Of a stretch of DNA of 64,000 nucleotides, positions 1-8,284 are shown one piece after another (within the stretch, counting starts at the first letter, position 1; every line of letters begins with the position of its first letter). The translations under genes and the position numbers were made by a program. Origin of the DNA: Gimesia aquarii (GTDB lineage Bacteria > Planctomycetota > Planctomycetia > Planctomycetales > Planctomycetaceae); assembly GCF_007748175.1 (NCBI RefSeq), contig NZ_CP037422.1, positions 2,563,231 through 2,627,230 on the forward strand, written 5' to 3'. Below the pieces are notes generated by a model. The model was not told the origin of the DNA. It ran no database searches and saw only the letters and a list, made by a program, of their open reading frames with translations.

Positions 1-96
1 GGCAAGTCAATTGGTGAACCGCCTACTCTAGACTTTTTGTCAACGATTATTTTAACGCGATTCGCGTTGCCGTAGCTCTTAAGGCTATGGTGTGTG

Positions 97-936
97 CTAA
101 GTGACATCATCAGCAATTGGCTCCGATTTCGTTTTCGTATTGGCAATCGTGCTGGCCATGCCATGCATCACATGGCCCATGATCTTTACTTTTGCCCACC
201 TCGGCAAACCGGTCATGATATAGACCAGAAGTTTTGAAAGAAAACCAGGCAATACGGTGTGCCGCCGACCAAGTTTCCTAAGCGTGTTGATGGCCACTGA
301 TTCCGCAGTCATTGCCATTCCCATTTTCATTTTCGCGCGATCGGCAAACCCGCTTGAGGTGGGGCCGGGAGCGGTAGTCAAGACATCGATTCCGTGCGGG
401 CTTAATTCAACGCTTAACGCTTCCCCCAAATTTTGAATGTATGCCTTCGTTGCCGAATAGTGTGCCGCGTTTGGTGTCCCTTGAAATCCAACAATTGAGC
501 TGAACAGGATGATGCCGCTCTTAGTGCGCTCTTGAAATCGGATCGCGAAATGATGAACCTGTTTCAAGACTGCCAGACAGTTGACGTCAGCCATGTTCAA
601 TTCTTCGTCTAGGTGAGACTCGATAAACTTCCCCGAAGTCCCAAAACCCGCGGCGGCAACAAACAGCCCCACTTCCAAGTCTTGTGTTTGTGCTATGAGG
701 CGCTGAAACGATTCCGGATCGGATAGATCGGTGGCGATAAAACGAACCTCGATCTTAAATTCATTCTCGAGGTCACGACACATCTTCGACAGGATCGACT
801 CTTGTCGGGCAACAAGCACAAGATTCAGACCTGCTTCAGCCAGGCAGACTGCCATGGCTCGTCCAATTCCCGACGAGGCACCTGTGATAACAGCCCATGG
901 TCCGTAAACGTGTAGCGAATTGTTTCTTGAAGACAT
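97..936 (-). CDS. Short-chain dehydrogenase/reductase (SDR)
   Basis: Classical SDR oxidoreductase of 279 residues, probably NAD(P)H-dependent and cytoplasmic. The Rossmann cofactor motif TGASSGIG is at residues 18-25. The catalytic set is Ser146/147 and the Y-x-x-x-K pair Tyr160/Lys164 in HYSATKAY. The usual NAG motif appears as AAAG. I chose the ATG at 934-936 because a strong GGGGGGAG ribosome site precedes it. An in-frame ATG at 999 would add 21 residues that run through the operator. The gene is divergent from the HxlR regulator at 1064, with two operator-like palindromes between them, so it is probably that regulator's target. HxlR/SDR pairs often answer reactive electrophiles or quinones. 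The substrate cannot be read from sequence. Confidence 0.9.
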   Translation of the reverse strand: MSSRNNSLHVYGPWAVITGASSGIGRAMAVCLAEAGLNLVLVARQESILSKMCRDLENEFKIEVRFIATDLSDPESFQRLIAQTQDLEVGLFVAAAGFGTSGKFIESHLDEELNMADVNCLAVLKQVHHFAIRFQERTKSGIILFSSIVGFQGTPNAAHYSATKAYIQNLGEALSVELSPHGIDVLTTAPGPTSSGFADRAKMKMGMAMTAESVAINTLRKLGRRHTVLPGFLSKLLVYIMTGLPRWAKVKIMGHVMHGMASTIANTKTKSEPIADDVT

Positions 937-968
937 GGCAACTCCCCCCCAATATGACTCGACTTGAC

Positions 969-985
969 ACTTGCAATTTGCAAGT
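969..985. promoter_or_regulatory. Operator-like palindrome 1 (HxlR candidate)
   Basis: A perfect 17-base inverted repeat: ACTTGCAA, central T, TTGCAAGT. It lies in the divergent gap between the SDR gene and the HxlR gene. HxlR-type winged-helix dimers bind palindromes of about this size. Binding by the neighbouring regulator is inference. Confidence 0.65.
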
Positions 986-991
986 ATTAAT

Positions 992-1008
992 AGTTGCATT
1001 ATGCAAGT
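992..1008. promoter_or_regulatory. Operator-like palindrome 2 (HxlR candidate)
   Basis: A second 17-base palindrome: AGTTGCAT, central T, ATGCAAGT. The arms differ from perfect symmetry at one position. Its centre is 23 bases, about two helical turns, from that of palindrome 1, so two dimers could sit on the same DNA face. It overlaps the -35 box of the candidate regulator promoter at 994-1022, which would suit autorepression. Confidence 0.6.
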
Positions 1009-1022
1009 ATACAGATTATAGT
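994..1022 (+). promoter_or_regulatory. Candidate sigma-70 promoter of the HxlR gene
   Basis: A -35 box TTGCAT (994-999), a spacer of 17 bases, and a -10 box TATAGT (1017-1022), about 40 bases upstream of the regulator start. The -35 box is inside palindrome 2, so a bound regulator would block polymerase. Confidence 0.5.
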
Positions 1023-1063
1023 CAATAGAGCTTCAGAGAATTTTTCGAGACAAAGGGGAAATC

Positions 1064-1402
1064 ATGAAAGAGAAAAGGTCTTGCTGTCCCGTTGCCTGTT
1101 CGCTTGACCTGATTGGTGACAAGTGGACGCTGCTGATTGTTCGAGACCTCTTGTTAGGACGATCACATTTCAAGGAATTCGTGAGTTCTCCGGAAAAAAT
1201 TGCCACCAATATTTTGACGGATCGGCTCACCAAGCTTGTCAAACATGGCCTCGCCGAAAAATTTCCTTCGCCGTCAGTTTCAGGAAAGGACGCGTATCGG
1301 CTCACAAAAAAAGGCAAGTCACTGCGGCCCGTCATAGAAGCGATCGCGAATTGGGGTTTAAAAAATCTAGAAGGTACGGAAATGCGATTAACGGAGAAGT
1401 GA
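1064..1402 (+). CDS. HxlR-family winged-helix regulator
   Basis: Small MarR-like regulator of 112 residues, the usual HxlR length. The family signature is at the N-terminus: CCPVACSLDLIGDKWTLLIV (residues 7-26), followed by the recognition region F-K-E-F ... I-A-T-N-I-L-T-D-R-L and a winged tail ending with L-R-P-V-I. The Cys7/Cys8/Cys12 cluster could sense thiol-reactive compounds, as known for redox-type HxlR proteins. The start at 1064 follows an AAAGGGGAAA ribosome site. It is divergent from the SDR gene, and the shared gap has two palindromes, so I infer autoregulation plus control of the SDR. Confidence 0.9.
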   Translation: MKEKRSCCPVACSLDLIGDKWTLLIVRDLLLGRSHFKEFVSSPEKIATNILTDRLTKLVKHGLAEKFPSPSVSGKDAYRLTKKGKSLRPVIEAIANWGLKNLEGTEMRLTEK

Positions 1403-1410
1403 GCTTCTAT

Positions 1411-1445
1411 GCGCAAATAAAGGTGTCTGACACTTTTATTATCCC
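1411..1445. repeat. GTGTCTGACAC palindromic repeat, copy 1
   Basis: A 35-base unit centred on the inverted repeat AAAG-GTGTC-T-GACAC-TTTT, followed by ATTATCCC. A second copy at 2151-2185 in the same orientation differs at 3 of 35 positions. Such AAAGTGTCAGACACTTT-type sequences resemble REP palindromes moved by TnpA-REP transposases. No such transposase gene is in this window. Confidence 0.7.
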
Positions 1446-1585
1446 GATTATTTTTTAAATCATGCGGAATAAATCGGCTTGAGAAGCACTCTTAATAATA
1501 GTGACTTACTTACAGGCAATTTCGTGTCATTCGTAGTTGAAACATCAAGTCAGTCCCAACAGCACCTACCGGGAGGAAGAATTCC

Positions 1586-2029
1586 ATGTCCCGCATCTCC
1601 TGCATTGTAATGATAGTGACACTTCTGCTGTTAACAGGTTGTCCAACCGGTGGTATAGCCATTCCAATGGGTCCAAAAATCGATCTTCCTGACTCACGCT
1701 ACTATCTCCATCTATATGGCTCCACTTCCGAAGGTGAATACTTCTACGGACTCTTTGCGGATAATCCATTTCAGAGATATGAAACTCGCACACTCGGTCC
1801 TCTAAACATCGACGTCACAACAAATCCCACAGTTAAAGAAGAGGCTGATGAAGTCTACCGCATCACTTGGGGCAGCAAGCTCGATGCCCCCTTCACCGTC
1901 ATCGACGTCAAACATCGAAAATACGTGGAAGATTCCAACCCGGACAACAAACGCAATCAGCCATTCGAACCTTACCACTTTGAAAATCCTAACTGCCAGA
2001 AACCAGCCGGCTATAACAACAACCAATGA
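1586..2029 (+). CDS. Small lipoprotein of unknown function
   Basis: 147 residues. It begins with a lipoprotein signal peptide: MSRIS, a hydrophobic run, then lipobox LLTGC with Cys19. The mature part has no family I recognise. It is rich in Tyr and Asp, with a predicted beta-type pattern, and ends in a Pro/Asn-rich tail. The start follows GGGAGGAAG. The gene stands alone between two copies of the GTGTCTGACAC repeat (1411-1445 and 2151-2185). It may therefore have been acquired or moved as a unit, which is inference. Confidence 0.75.
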   Translation: MSRISCIVMIVTLLLLTGCPTGGIAIPMGPKIDLPDSRYYLHLYGSTSEGEYFYGLFADNPFQRYETRTLGPLNIDVTTNPTVKEEADEVYRITWGSKLDAPFTVIDVKHRKYVEDSNPDNKRNQPFEPYHFENPNCQKPAGYNNNQ

Positions 2030-2150
2030 AACCAGCTGAAAAGGGGTCACCCTCCCCCCCCATACCATTTCTCTATTCTTCATTCTCTAACTGTTTCAGA
2101 ATCTCCAACGATTCTTTCTTAAGAATCGCGCCAGCTTGGATCGTTACATA

Positions 2151-2185
2151 GCACAAATAAAAGTGTCTGACACATTTATTATCCC
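2151..2185. repeat. GTGTCTGACAC palindromic repeat, copy 2
   Basis: The second direct copy of the 35-base unit seen at 1411-1445 (3 mismatches), about 120 bases past the lipoprotein stop. The core GTGTC-T-GACAC is intact and the outer arms are imperfect. Confidence 0.7.
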
Positions 2186-2297
2186 CCGGTGGTTTGCTTC
2201 TGACACGACTGTTTTTGATTGCCACTCGAAAAGCATCTCCACCCCGCTTTCCTAGCACCATCGCTACTAGCATCACCTGTTAGTTGTGTTACTCATT

Positions 2298-2537
2298 TCA
2301 GCTATCGCTCTTTTTCTTGTTGCGTCGCTCCAGGTATTGTCCAGCCCACATGACCCCAAATATTCCGAAAAAAACAACAACACCAACAATCAATGCTCGA
2401 ACAAAATCATGTGAACGATACAAGATAAATCCAAAAGCAATGATTCCCAGCAACGCACCGCCTGTAATCGGTGACATTTGCTTATTCAAAGCCGAATCTT
2501 TCGGATCATGGCGACTACTTTCTTTCTCTTCCGTCAT
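2298..2537 (-). CDS. Small two-helix membrane protein
   Basis: 79 residues from the ATG at 2537. A TTG at 2555 would add six residues. It has a charged N-terminus (TEEKESSRHDPKD), two hydrophobic helices at about residues 27-40 and 47-66 split by YRSHDF, and a basic tail ERRNKKK. There is no domain I recognise and no clear ribosome site. It resembles the many short membrane proteins of planctomycetes. Function unknown. Confidence 0.55.
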   Translation of the reverse strand: MTEEKESSRHDPKDSALNKQMSPITGGALLGIIAFGFILYRSHDFVRALIVGVVVFFGIFGVMWAGQYLERRNKKKSDS

Positions 2538-2683
2538 TGCGTTAAATCCAATCAATTATTTTTTACCGTATTACTACATTACTACTTTGGTCCAAAGGAA
2601 AGCTCAAAAAGTTAGCCCTTCATACTAACTACCGGGCATTATCCAGGCAAAAACAACATGAATCAAGCCAATACAGACGATTG

Positions 2684-3499
2684 TTATTTATCTGAACGTT
2701 GTTTCGAATCAATACTTTGCATCGAGATGTCACTCAACAGTGTAAAGCTGGGGCGCCGTGGAGCCCACGATTTGTTGCTGCCTCCATAAAATGTCTCAAA
2801 GCGCAGACTGTCAACAAGAATCTCTCTCGTTGCCCGCCACTCCATGTCAGTGCGATTGACGACATGTCGGAATTTGCGGGTTGCGGGATCACCAATCCAG
2901 ACGTCCAATGTTCCATTGGCGTGACCGGGCGTATTCATGCCGACTCTGAGCCGCACCAGCACGGACTTCCCTCGCTGAAAATGAACGTCAGAGGGAAAAG
3001 GAAAACTCTCCCCATATTTCCCTGGTTGGTTCATGTGATAAATATACGCTTCGCCGCGACCATTCGCACGCCACATGAGCCTGGCGGAAAATCCATTCGT
3101 TCCATTTGCCCGATTACCACCGGTCACAGACTTGGGGCCTCCACATAATCCGGGTAACTTGCCACCTTTGACCCAGTCGAAATCCTTGCTGAATTGAACC
3201 TTGTAATTCAGTTCCACGACTTCCGACGGCTGAATCGGCGAACGCCACCCGACCCCTCCCTTCTCAGGGCCAATTTCGCCTACTACATAATCCACCCGAT
3301 ACGCGGCTGCCCCATTGAACTTCACAATCGAAAGATGTCCCTCGCGGACACCATCTTCGTACTGACAACCGGGCCAATCTCGCTTCCATTTGCTCACCGT
3401 GTAAACGCCGAAATCGGGACGGATCTCGACCTGCTGAATTTCTTGTGCCAGCGCAGGTCGGACAAGCAGCAGCATCAGTAAAACAAAGGCAACACGCAT
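2684..3499 (-). CDS. PL14-like polysaccharide lyase, secreted
   Basis: 271 residues. The signal peptide ends at ...PALA, the family core follows, and the tail is short. Features typical of polysaccharide lyase family 14 (alginate/glucuronan lyases, vAL-1 type) are the block KGGKLPGLCGG, the strand FSARLMWRANGRGEAYIYH, and the later V-G-M-N-T-P-G ... NGTLDVWIG. A cleft-lining Tyr/Arg/Lys set is expected there. I chose the ATG at 3499 because it gives a clean signal peptide and follows GAGGACGAG. An upstream in-frame start at 3550 adds 17 residues without a ribosome site. It probably cleaves uronate-containing polysaccharide in the periplasm or outside. The substrate is not readable. Confidence 0.75.
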   Translation of the reverse strand: MRVAFVLLMLLLVRPALAQEIQQVEIRPDFGVYTVSKWKRDWPGCQYEDGVREGHLSIVKFNGAAAYRVDYVVGEIGPEKGGVGWRSPIQPSEVVELNYKVQFSKDFDWVKGGKLPGLCGGPKSVTGGNRANGTNGFSARLMWRANGRGEAYIYHMNQPGKYGESFPFPSDVHFQRGKSVLVRLRVGMNTPGHANGTLDVWIGDPATRKFRHVVNRTDMEWRATREILVDSLRFETFYGGSNKSWAPRRPSFTLLSDISMQSIDSKQRSDK

Positions 3500-3901
3500 A
3501 CTCGTCCTCAGTAGATCATTTGGGGCAACGAAAAGGAGTCTGAAATCCATACTGTCTGCCCGATACTACTAAATGGGGTGTTGATATTTATAACAATATA
3601 TTGACCGGTCATGACCGGGTGCTACTGTCGGGCAAGTATTTAGGCCAGAGACATGAGACACAACCGTTTGGATACATAGGTAACATTTTCTGATGTTATT
3701 TACAAGACGTTGCGAGCGCTCTGAGAGCGTAGCGAACACTGATGGAGTTGAAGACTGATTCGCCACCGAAGTTTGTCCATCCGCGATCAGTTTGAGAGTT
3801 CACAGGCATGCAGTGATGGATTCTTTGTAGATTTTGCTAAAATCGGTGTCAGATTCTACGAAGAAGTGGATTAGATATAATAGCCATAAAGGGAGGTTGT
3901 T
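3500..3901. other. Intergenic region with two palindromes
   Basis: 402 bases between the divergent PL14 gene and sigma-factor gene, no coding seen. A perfect palindrome CCGGTCA-TGACCGG is at 3605-3618, overlapping TGACCGGTCA at 3602-3611. A 13-base palindrome CGCTCT-G-AGAGCG is at 3717-3729. A TATAAT box is at 3876-3881, 20 bases before the sigma-factor start, but without a convincing -35. A GGGAGG ribosome site ends at 3896. Confidence 0.55.
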
Positions 3902-4522
3902 GTGTCGAAGTTTCCAGAAACCATTGATAGCCTGATTGTTCGGGTTCGAGATCCCTCGAATCGAGCGGCGTGGGACCAGTTTGAACAGCTCTATCGGCCA
4001 GTCATCTTTCGAATTGCACGTGCGAAAGGGCTTCAGCATGCTGATGCGCTCGATCTGGTTCAACAGGTGCTGATATCCGTTGCCTCAGCAATCGATCGAT
4101 TTGAGAAGCAAAACGGTGGAGTGCGGTTTCGGAACTGGCTCAGCCGAATTACACGGAACGCGATCCTAAAGGCACTCTCGCGGCGTCCAACCGACCGCGC
4201 GGCTGGCGGCTCTAACATTCTGGACGTTCTGTCAGAAGTGCCTGCAGCAGATAACGAAACCGATGCATTGATCAATCTTGAGTACCGCCGCGAATTATTT
4301 CAGCATGCAGCCGAGCAAGTCCGTTGTGAAGTACAAGAGTCGACATGGCTTGCGTTCGAGCTTACAGCTCTGCAGGAAACACCCATTGACCGCGTAGCCA
4401 AGGCGCTCGCGGTCTCAACCGGTAGTGTCTACGCGGCGCGCAGTCGTGTGATGCGGCGCATTCGAAATGCGGTCCTGCGGTTGGAAGAGTCAGAACCAGA
4501 AGAGGAGTCATTCCATGAATAA
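3902..4522 (+). CDS. ECF sigma-70 family sigma factor
   Basis: 206 residues from a GTG at 3902 behind the strong GGGAGG site. Region 2 has the planctomycete ECF pattern (RDPSNRAAWDQFEQLYRPVI, then A-D-A-L-D-L-V-Q-Q-V and F-R-N-W-L-S-R-I-T-R-N). Region 4 has its HTH near residues 160-190 (PIDRVAKALAVSTGSVYAAR). It should direct RNA polymerase to a small regulon. The next gene starts at 4515, overlapping the stop by 8 bases, and carries a zinc-finger anti-sigma motif plus a kinase domain. The pair is therefore very probably a sigma/regulator couple, as known for planctomycete ECF-STK groups. Confidence 0.9.
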   Translation: MSKFPETIDSLIVRVRDPSNRAAWDQFEQLYRPVIFRIARAKGLQHADALDLVQQVLISVASAIDRFEKQNGGVRFRNWLSRITRNAILKALSRRPTDRAAGGSNILDVLSEVPAADNETDALINLEYRRELFQHAAEQVRCEVQESTWLAFELTALQETPIDRVAKALAVSTGSVYAARSRVMRRIRNAVLRLEESEPEEESFHE

Positions 4523-7500
4523 GACTGAGCAAACCTGTGACACTGACCGTATCGATGACTACCTTGAGGAACGACTGAGCGATTCGGCCCTGGTCAAGTT
4601 CGAAGAACATCTTAGCGATTGCAACTGGTGCCAGAGCGAACTTCAAGAACGTGCGGCTGAACCGGAAGTCTGGCGTGACGCTGTCGCGCTGCTGGGGAAC
4701 GGTAGTAATGTATCAGCTTATTGCACTGATGAAGAGCGAAGCGATGGTCAACGGAAGCGGCATGTCCTCAGCATCCTCGACTCGCTGATGCCGACCGACG
4801 AACCGGAAATGCTCGGTCGCATCGGTGATTACGAAATTAGTGGCGTGGTGGGGGTCGGCGGCATGGGAACTGTTCTCAAGGGGTTCGACAAGTCGTTACG
4901 CCGCGTGGTGGCCATCAAAGTGATGGCTCCGCACCTGGCCGACAGCGGTTCGGCTCGAGCGCGATTCCAACGCGAAGCAAGGGCGGCAGCGGCGATCACT
5001 CACAACAATGTGATTGATACTTATGGAGTATCGGAAGCAAATGGCTTACCATATCTGGTGATGCCCTTCGCGCGCGGCCCATCGTTGCAAAAGCGAATTG
5101 ACGAAAGTGGCCCGCTAACCGTACTTGAGATCGTCAGGATCGGACGCCAAATCGCGTCTGGATTGGCGGCGGCTCACGAACAGGGCCTGGTCCATCGAGA
5201 TATCAAGCCGGCAAATATTCTGCTGAACGAGGGAATTGAGCGGCTTTGGATTACTGATTTCGGCGTGGCCCACGCAATGGATGATGCGTCAATGACCCAG
5301 ACCGGCGTCATTGCTGGAACGCCGCAGTACATGTCTCCTGAACAAGCACGTGGTGAATCTGTTGATTATCGGAGTGACTTATTCAGCATGGGCAGCGTTC
5401 TCTACACCGCTTGCACCGGGCGGCCGCCGTTTCGCTCAGAAGCGGCTTATGGCATTCTCCGTCGAATTACAGACACGGACCCGCGACCAATTCGTGAACT
5501 CAATCCGGACATCCCGGAATGGTTATGCCGCGTCATTGAACGACTCATGGCGAAACATCCAGCTGATCGTTTCCAAAATGCGGGAGAAGTGGCTGAATTG
5601 CTCGAAGGTTGTTTGGCCCACTTGCAGCAGCCAACTCAAGTTGAGCTTCCCCAATGTGTCGCGTTGCCGAAGCGACCGGACGAAACTGTCTTTCAGCAAA
5701 ACAAAGGACGAGCACGACAAAGCAATGGAGCGGCTCAACCGCGTTCGTTACGAATTCAACGCACCGGAGTTTGGCTATTAGTCTCTTTAATGGTGCTCGG
5801 TGGACTGGGATTCGTTGCCTTACAACTGACGGAACCGGCGGAAATTGCTGGAGATTGGACTGGAGAGAACTGGAAGAACGTGTCCTTGTCAGCGGTGGAA
5901 GAGGCAAATGACTGGTACACTGGATCGTTTACGGATACGAAGGGCCGTCGCGGCGCGTTACAGCTTGAGTGGTCCCGCCTGCAAAGTCGCTACAACGGTC
6001 GCTGGAAAGTGGGCAACGAACAGGCGGGTTCAATTACGCTGCGAGTCCGTGGTGGCAAACTTCGGGGAGCTGTTTCGGTCGATCCCGACTCAAAAGTTGC
6101 TTCGAACTTGCCTCGCTTGCGCGAGTTTTCGTGGCAGCGTGTTCCTGCTGGAACGGTGAGAGCTGAAGACTCACCGCGCGTGGAAAAGCTGCCGGGGCGG
6201 CCCACATCCATTGAATCACCTATCAAAGGCCGTATCGTCCGTTGGGGTAATGGCATCTATGAAAACGCTCGCGTTAAGAAGGGAGCTCTCATTGCAGAAA
6301 TTGCAAACAGCGACCCGAAATATCTTGATCGGATTAAAGAACAGATGGCTGCGTCAAGACTGCAAACGGACGCCGCTCAAGCCTTAGTGCAGGCGAACGA
6401 ACGAAACCTGGAGACTGCGAATATCAACGTTGATGCGCTCGAATCGCAATTGAAGGCCTATGAGAAGGTAAAACTTCAGCTTCTAGCAGCGGCGGACGCG
6501 GCCATTGATTTCGCAAAAGACAAAGTTGAAGCAAAAAAAGCGGAGCTTACCAAATTCGAGGCAGCGCTGAAGGAGGCTCAGTCTGAATTTAATCGACAGA
6601 AAAAATTATTCGATCAAAAAACTATCTCGCAATTGAAATTCGAGGAGGTAAAGCGAAAGCTCAATGTAGCGAATACAAAGGTCGAACAAACGACGGCTCA
6701 GGTTCAATCAGCGGAAAACGACTTGGTTACAAGACAGAATGATCGGAATGTAAAGGAGTCAAAAGCACAAGTCGATGTCGTCCAAGTGACTTCACAACTG
6801 AAAAAGGCACAAGGCGAAGTGGTGAACGCTGAAAGTGAGGTTGCAAAAGCAAAGATAGAATTGGCGAAGGCTCAGAAGGCAACTCTTGATTTGAAGACCA
6901 AATTGTCGAGAGAAACGAAGCAGATGATCTACGCACCGTTTGATGGATTCGTAACCCATATTACCAGCAATACACTGTTAAAAGAAGGCGACGTGATATG
7001 CGTGATGTGGCCGAACAGAGTTCAACAGGCAGCAAGAGTGATAGAAGACAGTTCCGCCGACGTAGTTCCTGCAGAGCAACGATCCTCGTTATCCTCCCTT
7101 TTCCGGCCTGACAGTGTCGCTGGGATTTCAAAATTTTCAGGGCTGCCGGGCAGGCTTATCACAGAAACGTTTGGACCTGCCTCTGCTCTCAGACGGCGTT
7201 TCCGTGAGACCCGAACCAGCCTACAGACTGCAGAGAAAAATCTGGCAGCATTGCAGACACGCATAAAAACTGCAGAGAAAGAGTTGGCTGACAGAGAGAT
7301 GCAACTTTCGAAGACCAAAACGGATGATCCAAACGCGGTTCGGAAGCTTGAGCAATCTGTATTGGCAAAGCGGGAGGCGCTCGGCACACTGCAGTCGAAG
7401 TCGAATGAGCTGAAAGCCTCTATCGCCAATCTCAAAGAGAACTTAAACGCAGCCGAGGCTGAGAGCGCTACTGCCATCGCGATCCTCAAGACACAAATTG

Positions 7501-8228
7501 AAGCAGCTAAAAAACTCCACAGTTCGCAGACCGACCTGACCAGTATGCTGAAACATCGCGTCCAGCAAGGGTTTTCAGAGCCCGGCGACCTTCCGAAGGC
7601 CGAACAGGCTGAGGCGACAACTGCAGTAGAAATCCGCCAATTGGAGGTACTGCTCAATTACTACACGAACCTGGAAAAGGAAGACCTTTCCACAGCCGAG
7701 AACGAGAGAATCACTCTCCTTGAGATCCTTAAATTGCAAGTCGAGGCGGCAAAGAAACGTCACCACTTCCAGTCCGAACAGAACAAACGTACGAAACATC
7801 GTTTTGAACAAGGTAACGCGATAGTCGACGATGTTCTCAAAGCAGAGCAGGCTGTGGCGAGTGTTGCAGCGGAAGTCCATCAGCTCGAAGCACTACTCGA
7901 ATATTACGGGCGCTTTGGTAAGACCAACGCTCAGCAAAACGCCCCATGGGAGGCGGTGCTAGACAACAACGATGTGCTGATTCGGCCAAAAACCAATAAG
8001 GAACGGCTGGCAACCATCGAGGTCCTGTCTGCGCGACTCAAAGCGGCAACAGCGAAACTTGAACAAGCACAACAAGAGCTTGAACGTCAGAAGCATTTAT
8101 TCGAAAAAAGCATCATATCTGCAGCAAAGTTCGACGCGGCGAAAACCGCGGTTACCGAGTTGGAGGCCGCAGTCAAAGAGCTTAACATTAAGATTGACTA
8201 TTACAAATCCGGACGATTTGAAAAATGA
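4515..8228 (+). CDS. Zinc-finger/Ser-Thr kinase fused to HlyD-like coiled-coil adaptor
   Basis: 1237 residues. Domains in order: an anti-sigma-type zinc motif H32-x3-C36-x2-C39; a PknB-like kinase (about 104-370) with G-loop GVGGMG, Lys135, Glu154, HRDIKPAN (Asp229) and DFG (Asp248), all catalytic residues present; one membrane helix at about 418-438; a 100-residue linker domain; a lipoyl-type half motif at about 566-598 (SPIKGRIVRWGNG ... V-K-K-G-A-L); a long coiled coil (about 600-800) with the adaptor hairpin motif RQKKLFDQKTISQLKF; and a second lipoyl half at about 804-833 (APFDGFV ... LLKEGDVICVM). More coiled coil to the end includes a duplicated segment (989-1050 and 1071-1131) and a second hairpin motif RQKHLFEKSIISAAKF. 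The kinase is cytoplasmic and the HlyD-like part extracytoplasmic. The start overlaps the sigma gene. I infer a sensor that links envelope state or an efflux partner to the sigma factor. No efflux pump gene is adjacent. Confidence 0.85.
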   Translation: MNKTEQTCDTDRIDDYLEERLSDSALVKFEEHLSDCNWCQSELQERAAEPEVWRDAVALLGNGSNVSAYCTDEERSDGQRKRHVLSILDSLMPTDEPEMLGRIGDYEISGVVGVGGMGTVLKGFDKSLRRVVAIKVMAPHLADSGSARARFQREARAAAAITHNNVIDTYGVSEANGLPYLVMPFARGPSLQKRIDESGPLTVLEIVRIGRQIASGLAAAHEQGLVHRDIKPANILLNEGIERLWITDFGVAHAMDDASMTQTGVIAGTPQYMSPEQARGESVDYRSDLFSMGSVLYTACTGRPPFRSEAAYGILRRITDTDPRPIRELNPDIPEWLCRVIERLMAKHPADRFQNAGEVAELLEGCLAHLQQPTQVELPQCVALPKRPDETVFQQNKGRARQSNGAAQPRSLRIQRTGVWLLVSLMVLGGLGFVALQLTEPAEIAGDWTGENWKNVSLSAVEEANDWYTGSFTDTKGRRGALQLEWSRLQSRYNGRWKVGNEQAGSITLRVRGGKLRGAVSVDPDSKVASNLPRLREFSWQRVPAGTVRAEDSPRVEKLPGRPTSIESPIKGRIVRWGNGIYENARVKKGALIAEIANSDPKYLDRIKEQMAASRLQTDAAQALVQANERNLETANINVDALESQLKAYEKVKLQLLAAADAAIDFAKDKVEAKKAELTKFEAALKEAQSEFNRQKKLFDQKTISQLKFEEVKRKLNVANTKVEQTTAQVQSAENDLVTRQNDRNVKESKAQVDVVQVTSQLKKAQGEVVNAESEVAKAKIELAKAQKATLDLKTKLSRETKQMIYAPFDGFVTHITSNTLLKEGDVICVMWPNRVQQAARVIEDSSADVVPAEQRSSLSSLFRPDSVAGISKFSGLPGRLITETFGPASALRRRFRETRTSLQTAEKNLAALQTRIKTAEKELADREMQLSKTKTDDPNAVRKLEQSVLAKREALGTLQSKSNELKASIANLKENLNAAEAESATAIAILKTQIEAAKKLHSSQTDLTSMLKHRVQQGFSEPGDLPKAEQAEATTAVEIRQLEVLLNYYTNLEKEDLSTAENERITLLEILKLQVEAAKKRHHFQSEQNKRTKHRFEQGNAIVDDVLKAEQAVASVAAEVHQLEALLEYYGRFGKTNAQQNAPWEAVLDNNDVLIRPKTNKERLATIEVLSARLKAATAKLEQAQQELERQKHLFEKSIISAAKFDAAKTAVTELEAAVKELNIKIDYYKSGRFEK

Positions 8229-8284
8229 AGCTTGAGACAAGTTGGCAGTGAGCATGTGCTTTTGATGCCGTGTATTGAGTCGAG

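Noticed and set aside
1033-1416. Minus-strand frame opposite the HxlR gene
   Set aside because: Antisense shadow; the plus strand carries the HxlR signature.
7022-7657. Long minus-strand reading frame inside the kinase-adaptor coiled coil
   Set aside because: Mirror of the Ala/Glu/Lys-rich coding strand, Ser/Cys/Arg-rich and not protein-like, no ribosome site.
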